Notes under the pieces: generated by a model
Databases searched by the model: none
What the model saw: the letters and a program-made list of their open reading frames with translations, nothing else
Told to the model about the DNA's origin: nothing
In this document: positions 54,832-64,000 of the stretch, piece after piece
Layout: each line of letters starts with the position of its first letter
How positions within the stretch are numbered: position 1 is the first letter of the stretch
Translations under genes and position numbers: made by a program
Assembly (NCBI GenBank): GCA_024180945.1
Contig: JAKSGN010000010.1
Location: 652,303-716,302 of the forward strand
Length of the DNA stretch: 64,000 nucleotides
Source of the DNA: Macrophomina tecta
Taxonomy: Eukaryota > Ascomycota > Dothideomycetes > Botryosphaeriales > Botryosphaeriaceae
Direction of reading: 5' to 3'

Positions 54832-57800
54832 GTGTGCAAGGAGTGCCGGCACGCGGTGTGGCCGGATCAGGTGGCAGGGCATTTGCAGGGCAGACATCAC
54901 GGCATCAGCGGAAAGAACGCAGAGGCGATCGCGGAGGAGGTCGTGGCGTTTGCCGGATTAATCAGGTCCCCCGGAGAATTTCAGGCGCCCGCAGGCATCG
55001 ACAGGCCGATCCCGGAGTTGCCGTTGCATCAGGACGGGTTAATGTGCGAGTTACAGCCCGACGGGTGCCGGTATATTTGCCGGGACAGAATGACGATGAA
55101 GAAGCATTGGCGCATCGAGCATCAGTGGTCGGCCGGCAGCCGAAAGGGCGGGTCGGGCAAGAGCAAGGGCGAGCGGGTCGAGAGGCGGTTTCAGGAAGCA
55201 GTGAGGCGGGTGCATTGTCAGCGATTTTTCACGAGCCGGCACGGATCGCAGTATTTCGAGGTGCAGCAACCGGCAGAGGAAGAGAATGGAACGCGCGAAG
55301 ACGGCAACGGCGGCAGCAACGATAGTAGCAGGGACACGTGGACGCGGGCGTGGCAGCAGATGCAGGCCCGGTTCGAGCAGGCCGAGAAGGAGGCGGCAGC
55401 CGCCGTCGTTCAGGACGCCGAGAGGGATCAGGCGAACCCGTGGTTGGAGCGGACGCAGTGGCAGAAGTATTTGGCCGGCAAGAACCGCGAGGATTTGTCG
55501 CGGTGCATCGTCAAGCCGGGCGGCGAGGAGGACGAAAAGAAGAACAGACGATGGAAGCCCGCCGATAAGGAAAAAGACGATCCGAACGAGCCGATCGAGA
55601 CGGCCGTGTGGCAGGCGATGGAGGACGTTGCCCGCATTAGTCAGGAGAGCGTGGCGAAGCGGGCGGGCGTGTCGATGCGGATGCAGGCGATCAGGACGGA
55701 GAAGCATCAGACCCGATATCAGCCGTTGCAGCCGTATATGGACGAGGAATCGATCAAGGACCGTGCCCGGTCGTGGGAGCAGGTGTTGATGTTTTTTATG
55801 CGGACGCAGCGGCAGCACGATTGGGACAGCCCGGCGTACAAATTCACCCGCAGTCAGTTCGAAGCATTCGTCAGATTGGTCGAAGAGGCAGAGCGGGAGG
55901 TAGAAGGAGGCGAAGATGGGGAAGAAAGTAACAAAGAAAACGAAGATAACGAGGAAGCAGAAGAGGAGGGAGAAGGGGAAGGCGACGAGGAAGAAAGCGA
56001 GACAAACGAGAAGGACGAAGAGAAGTGGCAAAAATTAACCCCGATTCAACGGGCATGTTTAGATTTTTGCATCGAGTTAAGCGGAATCAACGATTCGTCG
56101 AGCGAGAGTACGAGAGTGCGTTGATGCGCCGCCGTTGTTAGGAGTCGACCCGACGGACAACAGTTGAGAGGCCCGGAGACATACGGGTCGATTTTATCGG
56201 CAAGCGATCAAGGTGGCGCATTTCATGGTCATTCAGAAGGCATCGAGGGGTAGCAACGCCGGCGGAGGAGAACGACATTTTTAGCGCGAGCGCGAGGCCG
56301 TGTGGATTTCGAAGATAGTGGATACGAAAGCGGTGCTTGCAGCGGCGAGAGCAGCAGCCCCGCAGGAGCGGGTTGCAGTGGGTGAACAAGATGATGGACG
56401 ATCATGGTCTGCGGCAGCGATAGCCCGATGCAGTGGTTTTTGGATTTGCGGCGTATGGTATAAGATTCATTTCAACACAACGGCGAAAGGGCACGTCGGG
56501 TGGAGGGATAGAGATGTGTTGGAGTACAAGAACATATCGTTCAGCATGGCGCAGTTCCGCGGGATGGTACACGGTTTGGCGCAGACGACGGCGCAGGTGT
56601 TGGTCGAGGATTTGTTGTTTTGCAAAAGCCGGCGGGAGGTGCCCGCGGTGCCGTGGCATTCGATGCATGACGACCCGACAAACGGCCGGCGAGGGTGGAA
56701 TTTTTTGCAGGATCAGCGCAACAGATTCCCCGTGGACGGGAGGTCGTGGTTGTTCGAGCAGATTATGCAGAACGGCGCGGTCAGAAAGCGGTTCACCCGG
56801 CAGGGGACGGCGTCGGGGTTGAGCCGCGAGGCGGTATCGGATTGGATGAGCCGGGTTGCGGCGTTTAAGGAAAAGTTATTGGTGTTGATGCACATAACGG
56901 GCGGGCAGCCGGCGAGAGGGCCGGAGATATTAAGCATCAGGCACAGCAACACGGCGGAGGCGGGGCACCGGCATATTTTCATCGAAGACGGGATGGTCGT
57001 GTTTGTTACGCGGTATCACAAGGGGTACGCGTTGCAGGGAGATGTCAAGATCATTCACCGGTATTTACCGCGCGAGGTGGGCGAGTTGTTGGTGTGGTAT
57101 TTGTGGTTGGTTTTGCCGTTTCAGCAGAGAATTGAGGTGTTGATACGAGGCAAGCAGCAGCAGGGGCAGCGGCAGGGGCAGCAGCAGGAGCAACAGCAGG
57201 AGCAACAGCAGGAGCAGCAGCAGGAGCAACAGCAGCAGGAGCAGGAGCAGTCGCCGCCGTTGTCCGCGCATTTATGGGCAGCCGAGCCCGGGGGCAAGAA
57301 GTGGACGACGGAGCGGATGAGACAGGCGATTAAGCGGGAGACAGCAGCGGGGTTAGGGCATGAAGTCACGGTGCGGGCGTATCGTGATATCGCGATAGCA
57401 ATCAGCAGGCAGTGGATCCGCGGGCCGACGGCGTTCAGGCAGGACGATGGAGAGGGAGACGATAGCGAGCAGCGGCAGGATGAGGACGGCATGGCGGCGG
57501 CGAGCGCGGACGCGCAGGCAGGGCACACGTCGCACGTGGCGGGAATCGTATATGCGAGGGGAATCATGGAGCAGTTGGGGTGGGTGGCAGAACGAAGGCA
57601 GCAGTTCCGGGCGTGCAGCGTCGATTGGCACCGATTTTTAGGATTCGAACCGACGGGTCAGGCAGACGAGCGGAACGAGGCGGCGGATAGCAAGGCGACG
57701 AGCAAAAAGCGCAAGCGGTGCCCGTTCGAGGAGGAGGCGGAAGAGGAGCGGTTGGATCGTTGGATCCGGTTAAACAAGATGAATGCCGAGGAACAGTTGC

Positions 57801-59606
57801 GGCAGTTGGTGGGTAAGGAGGCGGTTTTCCGCAGCGTGCAGGAGCCGGCATTGGATGCGATCAAGGCAGGGCACAGCCCCGTGGTGGCAGTGATGCCGAC
57901 GGGGGCGGGCAAGAGCGTGTTATTCACATTGCCGGCGTGGGCAGAACCCGGTGGCACGACAGTAGTAGTGGTGCCGTTGAAGTCGTTGCGGAAGGATATG
58001 AAGCGGCGGTGCGATGAGGCGGGGGTGCGGTGCGCGGTATGGGGCGGCAGGCGGCAGGCGGATGCGGAGTCGATCGTGTTGGTGACGCCGGAGGCGGCGG
58101 TGGGCGAGGAGTTCGGGACGTTTTTAAAGCGCATCAGGCGGACGAGGCAGTTGGACCGTATCGTGGTGGACGAATGTCACGTCGTGTTGAACGATAGGGT
58201 GGATTTTCGGAAGCATTTGCAGCAGTTGGGCAAGTTGGCGGGAGTAGAGACGCAGATGATATTATTAACGGCGACATTGCCGGCGGCGGAGGAGAGCAGG
58301 TTGTATAAAAGGATGGGATGGAGGGCGGACGAGGTAAAGATGTTTAGGGGGTCGACGGTGCGGAAGAACGTGCGGTATCGGGTGGTTGGCAGGAAGGAGA
58401 GTAGTAGGAAGGAGCAGGAGGATTTGGTAGCGGAGTTAGTGGATCGGGAGTTGAGGGCGTCGGCGGAGGGGAAAGTAGTAGTTTATTGCAAGACGCGGGG
58501 GGAGGTGGAGCGGTTGGCGAAAGCAGGCCGGTTCGCGTGCGAGGAATTCCGGGCAGACATGAGCGAGCGGCGAAAGGACGAGGTGTTGGAGGATTTCCGA
58601 GTGGGTAGAGAACGGGTGGTAGTGGCGACGAGCGCGTTGGGGATGGGGATCGATATACCGGGCATCAGGTTGATCGTGCACGCGGGCGAGCCGCGTAGCA
58701 TGATGGATTACGGGCAGGAGAGCGGCAGGGCGGGGAGAGATGGCGGAAGAAGCGAGGCGGCCATCGTCAGAGGAGGATCAGGGTTAGGGTTCGTGGACGA
58801 TGGGAGAGGGGAGGGAGACGACGAGTTAGTGAGGCGGTACACGGACCCGGCGAATAGGCAGTGCCGGCGCATCATCATGGACGAGTATTTCGACGGCCGA
58901 ACGGGGCGAACGGGGTGCGAGGAAGGGGAAGAACGGTGCGATAATTGCGGAGACAGGGAAGGAGGGGGGGACGAAGTAGAAGAAGGAGGGGGGGACGAAG
59001 TAGAAGAAGGAGAAGGGGGGAATGTAGATGAAGATATAGAGGAATGGAGCAGCGGGGGGTAATCGAAGTAGTAGAAAAGAGAAGGCAAGCAGAGAGGGAG
59101 CAGGCAGAGAGGGAGCAGGTAGGGAGGGAGAGAGATAGAGCAGCGTTCCGCGGACAGGAGCGGCAGCGGGCACGGCCGTACGCGAGACAGACGGTGCGGG
59201 CGCAGGAAGAGAGGCAGGAGATGGAGAGAATGGAGTGGCAGTTACGGCGTTGGAGGGGTGTTTGCGGAGTGTGCAAGGCGGCAGGCCGGCCGGCAGAGCA
59301 TGGGATTGGTGATTGCAGGTCGGAAGGAGGCCGGCGGGCGGAAGGGGAGAGGCGGGAGGCGGGCCGAAGGATTCGATACGACCGGTATTCCGGTTGTTTT
59401 GGTTGCGGGGCGCCGCAGAGCATGTGCGATAGGTGGGAGAGTAATGAGATGGGCGGGTGGAGGAGGACGGGGAGGGAATGTCAGTTCAGCGGGGTTTTGT
59501 TGGCGGCGGTATACGGGATTAAGCACGGGCACGAGGCGGTGTGGAGGAGGTGGTTGCAGAAGATAGCGGCGGAGGAGGGAGTAGTAGAGGCAAACCGAAA
59601 GGAGTG
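54832..59606 (+). pseudogene. TLH unit 2: recombinase/helicase protein, broken
   Basis: Near-identical to unit 3 along most of its length but interrupted. The start ATG is lost, and the open frame is clear only from about 54832 (a GTG). About ten small indels at 56080-56450 break the frame between the zinc-finger part (to 56124) and the recombinase/RecQ part (open from about 56450 to 59062; motifs as in unit 3, plus ESGRAGRDG and the RecQ zinc end with CDNC). Another shift near 59050 moves into the coiled coil and Cys-rich tail (59044-59606). The last ~35 residues of the protein and the 3' flank are missing, because the frame runs into the 47-bp unit at 59592, which supplies the stop. The indels are clustered while the rest is clean, so a poorly resolved assembly patch is as likely as true decay. 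Confidence 0.8.
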
Positions 59607-59638
59607 AATCGACCGTTATAAGGGTCGATTCAGGTCCC
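59592..59638 (+). repeat. 47-bp unit, single copy (array D)
   Basis: One perfect unit joined directly to the truncated end of TLH unit 2. Confidence 0.95.
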
Positions 59639-60057
59639 ATACAAAATTAAGGTTTAGGGTTAGGGTTACGAGTACGGTCGATTGAGTACGGTCGATTCAG
59701 AAAAAAGATGTCGGATTCGCGTTAAATTAAGATATGTTGCAGAGCGCGGTTAGGCGATAAGAATTTTTGCGTATGACATGCCCGCCCGATCGCGTGTTCG
59801 AGCGTAATTTGGCAGTTGGGGTAAGTTAGGGTAAGGTTGATGGGGTAAGAGCGGCCCGAGCGCGGTAGTGGTTAAAGAGCGCGCATTCGCCGGGTAGGCA
59901 CGCAGCGCGCGAACGTGCAGCAGGCGCCGAGTCAGAGAGTTAAGAGCAAGGGTTAAAGTAGTTAGTTCGATAGCAAAGGGTGGTTTCCCGCATCAACGCA
60001 GCGAAAGAATAAGCAGATAGCAGCGAAATAACGAGCATGCAGCAAGCGCAAGTCAAC
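59639..60057 (+). promoter_or_regulatory. Leader of TLH unit 3
   Basis: Starts ATACAAAATTAAGG with TTTAGGGTTAGGGTTA. Unlike the orphan leaders it continues past GGTTTCCC into a further ~70 bp leading to ATG 60058. No CT dinucleotide is seen in it. Confidence 0.8.
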
Positions 60058-63000
60058 ATGGCCGAAACAGCGGAGTATTTTCATCATTTAGGGTTAGGAG
60101 AATTTGGAGTCGTCGTGTGCAAGGAGTGCCGGCACGCGGTGTGGCCGGATCAGGTGGCAGGGCATTTGCAGGGCAGACATCACGGCATCAGCGGAAAGAA
60201 CGCAGAGGCGATCGCGGAGGAGGTCGTGGCGTTTGCCGGATTAATCAGGTCCCCCGGAGAATTTCAGGCGCCCGCAGGCATCGACAGGCCGATCCCGGAG
60301 TTGCCGTTGCATCAGGACGGGTTAATGTGCGAGTTACAGCCCGACGGGTGCCGGTATATTTGCCGGGACAGAATGACGATGAAGAAGCATTGGCGCATCG
60401 AGCATCAGTGGTCGGCCGGCAGCCGAAAGGGCGGGTCGGGCAAGAGCAAGGGCGAGCGGGTCGAGAGGCGGTTTCAGGAAGCAGTGAGGCGGGTGCATTG
60501 TCAGCGATTTTTCACGAGCCGGCACGGATCGCAGTATTTCGAGGTGCAGCAACCGGCAGAGGAAGAGAATGGAACGCGCGAAGACGGCAACGGCGGCAGC
60601 AACGATAGTAGCAGGGACACGTGGACGCGGGCGTGGCAGCAGATGCAGGCCCGGTTCGAGCAGGCCGAGAAGGAGGCAGCCGCCGTCGTTCAGGACGCCG
60701 AGAGGGATCAGGCGAACCCGTGGTTGGAGCGGACGCAGTGGCAGAAGTATTTGGCCGGCAAGAACCGCGAGGATTTGTCGCGGTGCATCGTCAAGCCGGG
60801 CGGCGAGGAGGACGAAAAGAAGAACAGACGATGGAAGCCCGCCGATAAGGAAAAAGACGATCCGAACGAGCCGATCGAGACGGCCGTGTGGCAGGCGATG
60901 GAGGACGTTGCCCGCATTAGTCAGGAGAGCGTGGCGAAGCGGGCGGGCGTGTCGATGCGGATGCAGGCGATCAGGACGGAGAAGCATCAGACCCGATATC
61001 AGCCGTTGCAGCCGTATATGGACGAGGAATCGATCAAGGACCGTGCCCGGTCGTGGGAGCAGGTGTTGATGTTTTTTATGCGGACGCAGCGGCAGCACGA
61101 TTGGGACAGCCCGGCGTACAAATCCCGCAGTCAGTTCGAAGCATTCGTCAGATTGGTCGAAGAGGCAGAGCGGGAGGTAGAAGGAGGCGAAGATGGGGAA
61201 GAAAGTAACAAAGAAAACGAAGATAACGAGGAAGCAGAAGAGGAGGGAGAAGGGGAAGGCGACGAGGAAGAAAGCGAGACAAACGAGAAGGACGAAGAGA
61301 AGTGGCAAAAATTAACCCCGATTCAACGGGCATGTTTAGATTTTTGCATCGAGTTGTTGAATCAACGATTCGTCGAGCGCGAGTACGAGAGTGCGTTGGT
61401 ATGCGCCGCCGCCGTGTTAGGAGTCGACCCGACGGACAACAGTTGGAGAGGCCCGGAGACATACGGGTCGATTTTATCGGCGTTGATCAAGGTGGCGCAT
61501 TTCATGGTCATTCAGAAGGCATTCGAGGTAGCAACGCCGGCGGAGGAGAACGAGCATTTTAGCGCGAGCGCGAGGCCGTGTGATTTCGAAGATAGTGGAT
61601 ACGAAAGCGGGGGAAGCAGTAGAAGCGGCGAGAGCAGCAGGCGCCCCGGCAGGAGCGGGTTGCAGTGGGTGAACAAGATGATGGACGATTTCATGGTCCG
61701 CGGCAGCGACAGCCCGATGCAGTGGTTTTTGGATTTGCGGGCGTATGGTATGAAGATTCATTTCAACACAACGGCGAAAGGGCACGTCGGGTGGAGGGAT
61801 AGAGATGTGTTGGAGTACAAGAACATATCGTTCAGCATGGCGCAGTTCCGCGGGATGGTACACGGTTTGGCGCAGACGACGGCGCAGGTGTTGGTCGAGG
61901 ATTTGTTGTTTTGCAAAAGCCGGCGGGAGGTGCCCGCGGTGCCGTGGCATTCGATGCATGACGACCCGACAAACGGCCGTCGAGGGTGGAATTTTTTGCA
62001 GGATCAGCGCAACAGATTCCCCGTGGACGGGAGGTCGTGGTTGTTCGAGCAGATTATGCAGAACGGCGCGGTCAGAAAGCGGTTCACCCGGCAGGGGACG
62101 GCGTCGGGGTTGAGCCGCGAGGCGGTATCGGATTGGATGAGCCGGGTTGCGGCGTTTAAGGAAAAGTTATTGGTGTTGATGCACATAACGGGCGGGCAGC
62201 CGGCGAGAGGGCCGGAGATATTAAGCATCAGGCACAGCAACACGGCGGAGGCGGGGCACCGGCATATTTTCATCGAAGACGGGATGGTCGTGTTTGTTAC
62301 GCGGTATCACAAGGGGTACGCGTTGCAGGGAGATGTCAAGATCATTCACCGGTATTTACCGCGCGAGGTGGGCGAGTTGTTGGTGTGGTATTTGTGGTTG
62401 GTTTTGCCGTTTCAGCAGAGAATTGAGGTGTTGATACGAGGCAAGCAGCAGCAGGGGCAGCGGCAGGGGCAGCAGCAGGAGCAACAGCAGGAGCAACAGC
62501 AGGAGCAGCAGCAGGAGCAACAGCAGCAGGAGCAGGAGCAGTCGCCGCCGTTGTCCGCGCATTTATGGGCAGCCGAGCCCGGGGGCAAGAAGTGGACGAC
62601 GGAGCGGATGAGACAGGCGATTAAGCGGGAGACAGCAGCGGGGTTAGGGCATGAAGTCACGGTGCGGGCGTATCGTGATATCGCGATAGCAATCAGCAGG
62701 CAGTGGATCCGCGGGCCGACGGCGTTCAGGCAGGACGATGGAGAGGGAGACGATAGCGAGCAGCGGCAGGATGAGGACGGCATGGCGGCGGCGATCGCGG
62801 ACGCGCAGGCAGGGCACACGTCGCACGTGGCGGGAATCGTATATGCGAGGGGAATCATGGAGCAGTTGGGGTGGGTGGCAGAACGAAGGCAGCAGTTCCG
62901 GGCGTGCAGCGTCGATTGGCACCGATTTTTAGGATTCGAACCGACGGGTCAGGCAGACGAGCGGAACGAGGCGGCGGATAGCAAGGCGACGAGCAAAAAG

Positions 63001-64000
63001 CGCAAGCGGTGCCCGTTCGAGGAGGAGGCGGAAGAGGAGCGGTTGGATCGTTGGATCCGGTTAAACAAGATGAATGCCGAGGAACAGTTGCGGCAGTTGG
63101 TGGGTAAGGAGGCGGTTTTCCGCAGCGTGCAGGAGCCGGCATTGGATGCGATCAAGGCAGGGCACAGCCCCGTGGTGGCAGTGATGCCGACGGGGGCGGG
63201 CAAGAGCGTGTTATTCACATTGCCGGCGTGGGCAGAACCCGGTGGCACGACAGTAGTAGTGGTGCCGTTGAAGTCGTTGCGGAAGGATATGAAGCGGCGG
63301 TGCGATGAGGCGGGGGTGCGGTGCGCGGTATGGGGCGGCAGGCGGCAGGCGGATGCGGAGTCGATCGTGTTGGTGACGCCGGAGGCGGCGGTGGGCGAGG
63401 AGTTCGGGACGTTTTTAAAGCGCATCAGGCGGACGAGGCAGTTGGACCGTATCGTGGTGGACGAATGTCACGTCGTGTTGAACGATAGGGTGGATTTTCG
63501 GAAGCATTTGCAGCAGTTGGGCAAGTTGGCGGGAGTAGAGACGCAGATGATATTATTAACGGCGACATTGCCGGCGGCGGAGGAGAGCAGGTTGTATAAA
63601 AGGATGGGATGGAGGGCGGACGAGGTAAAGATGTTTAGGGGGTCGACGGTGCGGAAGAACGTGCGGTATCGGGTGGTTGGCAGGAAGGAGAGTAGTAGGA
63701 AGGAGCAGGAGGATTTGGTAGCGGAGTTAGTGGATCGGGAGTTGAGGGCGTCGGCGGAGGGGAAAGTAGTAGTTTATTGCAAGACGCGGGGGGAGGTGGA
63801 GCGGTTGGCGAAAGCAGGCCGGTTCGCGTGCGAGGAATTCCGGGCAGACATGAGCGAGCGGCGAAAGGACGAGGTGTTGGAGGATTTCCGAGTGGGTAGA
63901 GAACGGGTGGTAGTGGCGACGAGCGCGTTGGGGATGGGGATCGATATACCGGGCATCAGGTTGATCGTGCACGCGGGCGAGCCGCGTAGCATGATGGATT
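60058..64000 (+). CDS. TLH unit 3: zinc-finger, recombinase-like, RecQ helicase (partial at window end)
   Basis: One uninterrupted frame of 1314 codons from ATG 60058 to the window edge; the stop lies outside. Layout by residue: C2H2 finger Cys21, Cys24, His36, His41; second Cys/His block about 98-117; acidic Glu-rich linker about 375-420; tyrosine-recombinase-like region with Arg717 (ARGPEIL), Lys near 751 (RYHKGY), Arg in VRAYRDIAIAISRQ, His920 and Tyr929 (GHTSHVAGIVYARG), and a Gln-rich insert between them; RecQ core with Lys1049 in PTGAGKS and D1135-E-C-H1138; the frame leaves the window after motif V. It shows that zinc fingers, recombinase-like part and helicase belong to one polypeptide. 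A tyrosine recombinase would cut and rejoin DNA at specific sites; I infer this from motif order, not from a search. It is the best candidate for a functional copy here. Confidence 0.82.
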   Translation, partial: MAETAEYFHHLGLGEFGVVVCKECRHAVWPDQVAGHLQGRHHGISGKNAEAIAEEVVAFAGLIRSPGEFQAPAGIDRPIPELPLHQDGLMCELQPDGCRYICRDRMTMKKHWRIEHQWSAGSRKGGSGKSKGERVERRFQEAVRRVHCQRFFTSRHGSQYFEVQQPAEEENGTREDGNGGSNDSSRDTWTRAWQQMQARFEQAEKEAAAVVQDAERDQANPWLERTQWQKYLAGKNREDLSRCIVKPGGEEDEKKNRRWKPADKEKDDPNEPIETAVWQAMEDVARISQESVAKRAGVSMRMQAIRTEKHQTRYQPLQPYMDEESIKDRARSWEQVLMFFMRTQRQHDWDSPAYKSRSQFEAFVRLVEEAEREVEGGEDGEESNKENEDNEEAEEEGEGEGDEEESETNEKDEEKWQKLTPIQRACLDFCIELLNQRFVEREYESALVCAAAVLGVDPTDNSWRGPETYGSILSALIKVAHFMVIQKAFEVATPAEENEHFSASARPCDFEDSGYESGGSSRSGESSRRPGRSGLQWVNKMMDDFMVRGSDSPMQWFLDLRAYGMKIHFNTTAKGHVGWRDRDVLEYKNISFSMAQFRGMVHGLAQTTAQVLVEDLLFCKSRREVPAVPWHSMHDDPTNGRRGWNFLQDQRNRFPVDGRSWLFEQIMQNGAVRKRFTRQGTASGLSREAVSDWMSRVAAFKEKLLVLMHITGGQPARGPEILSIRHSNTAEAGHRHIFIEDGMVVFVTRYHKGYALQGDVKIIHRYLPREVGELLVWYLWLVLPFQQRIEVLIRGKQQQGQRQGQQQEQQQEQQQEQQQEQQQQEQEQSPPLSAHLWAAEPGGKKWTTERMRQAIKRETAAGLGHEVTVRAYRDIAIAISRQWIRGPTAFRQDDGEGDDSEQRQDEDGMAAAIADAQAGHTSHVAGIVYARGIMEQLGWVAERRQQFRACSVDWHRFLGFEPTGQADERNEAADSKATSKKRKRCPFEEEAEEERLDRWIRLNKMNAEEQLRQLVGKEAVFRSVQEPALDAIKAGHSPVVAVMPTGAGKSVLFTLPAWAEPGGTTVVVVPLKSLRKDMKRRCDEAGVRCAVWGGRRQADAESIVLVTPEAAVGEEFGTFLKRIRRTRQLDRIVVDECHVVLNDRVDFRKHLQQLGKLAGVETQMILLTATLPAAEESRLYKRMGWRADEVKMFRGSTVRKNVRYRVVGRKESSRKEQEDLVAELVDRELRASAEGKVVVYCKTRGEVERLAKAGRFACEEFRADMSERRKDEVLEDFRVGRERVVVATSALGMGIDIPGIRLIVHAGEPRSMMD

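Noticed and set aside
54832..54840. GTG at 54832 as a genuine start of TLH unit 2
   Set aside because: It lies inside the zinc finger that in unit 3 is preceded by 19 residues from an ATG; the real start is lost or mis-sequenced.
1..64000. tRNA, rRNA or other structured RNA genes
   Set aside because: I scanned by eye for tRNA-like box A/B pairs and rRNA motifs and found none I could support; a covariance-model search would be decisive.

Overview
The window looks like an end-proximal piece of a filamentous ascomycete (Pezizomycotina) chromosome. Four things point there: short spliceosomal introns of about 45-90 nt; a large fungal DUF3638/DUF3645 gene; fungal Ty3/gypsy chromovirus, pogo/Fot1, hAT and Tad-type LINE elements; and old repeat copies carrying RIP-type decay, with CpA/TpG almost gone, CpG kept, and Gln codons turned into amber stops. 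Telomere-type TTAGGG motifs and telomere-linked RecQ-like helicase (TLH) genes on the right side place the telomere to the right, at or beyond position 64000.

Layout. 1-7400 holds host genes on the minus strand: two paralogous proteins of unknown function (450-2186 and 3891-5018) sharing a beta-rich N-terminus and a PP-x-YD motif, and an ISG12/IFI6-like membrane protein with one intron (6547-7379). 7400-18900 is a RIP-degraded accessory tract with gene relics, a multi-C2H2 zinc-finger pseudogene, a solo LTR with a perfect 5-bp target duplication, a Tad-type LINE ORF1 relic, one intact pogo/Fot1 transposon with perfect 62-bp TIRs (10512-12344), and a decayed relative (16800-18652). 18910-19510 is a truncated LINE end. 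19965-29647 is one four-exon gene for a 3167-residue DUF3638/DUF3645 protein.

30163-37999 is an apparently intact Ty3/gypsy chromovirus: LTRs of 442 and 443 bp, gag and pol joined by a canonical A-AAA-AAC slip site directly before the gag stop, and an antisense spliced gene for a Zn2Cys6-like coiled-coil protein inside its 3' region. Its 3' LTR abuts a RIP-decayed copy of the same family (38000-42502), into which an intact hAT element with a perfect 8-bp duplication (39066-41790) jumped later. A second, inverted, decayed gypsy element fills 42503-46261.

46262-64000 is the most unusual part: three head-to-tail TLH units. Each protein carries N-terminal OrsD-like zinc fingers (DUF3505 type), a central region with the signature of a tyrosine recombinase (R...K...R...H-x8-Y), a RecQ-type DECH helicase core with a Cys-rich zinc region, and a Cys-rich tail. 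The units are separated by 47-bp tandem arrays (2, 3, 5 and 1 copies) built around a near-perfect 28-bp palindrome, and by leaders of about 350 bp with telomere-type motifs; two leaders have no gene. Unit 3 is open to the window edge, unit 1 is split by one frameshift, and unit 2 is broken in two indel-rich patches. By eye the plus strand of this tract has almost no CT dinucleotide, in coding and non-coding DNA alike; the rule stops at the edges of an inserted LINE. This strand-specific depletion, together with the recombinase-helicase fusion and the palindromic arrays, is the best candidate here for an undescribed system: a subtelomeric element that may move or amplify by site-specific recombination.
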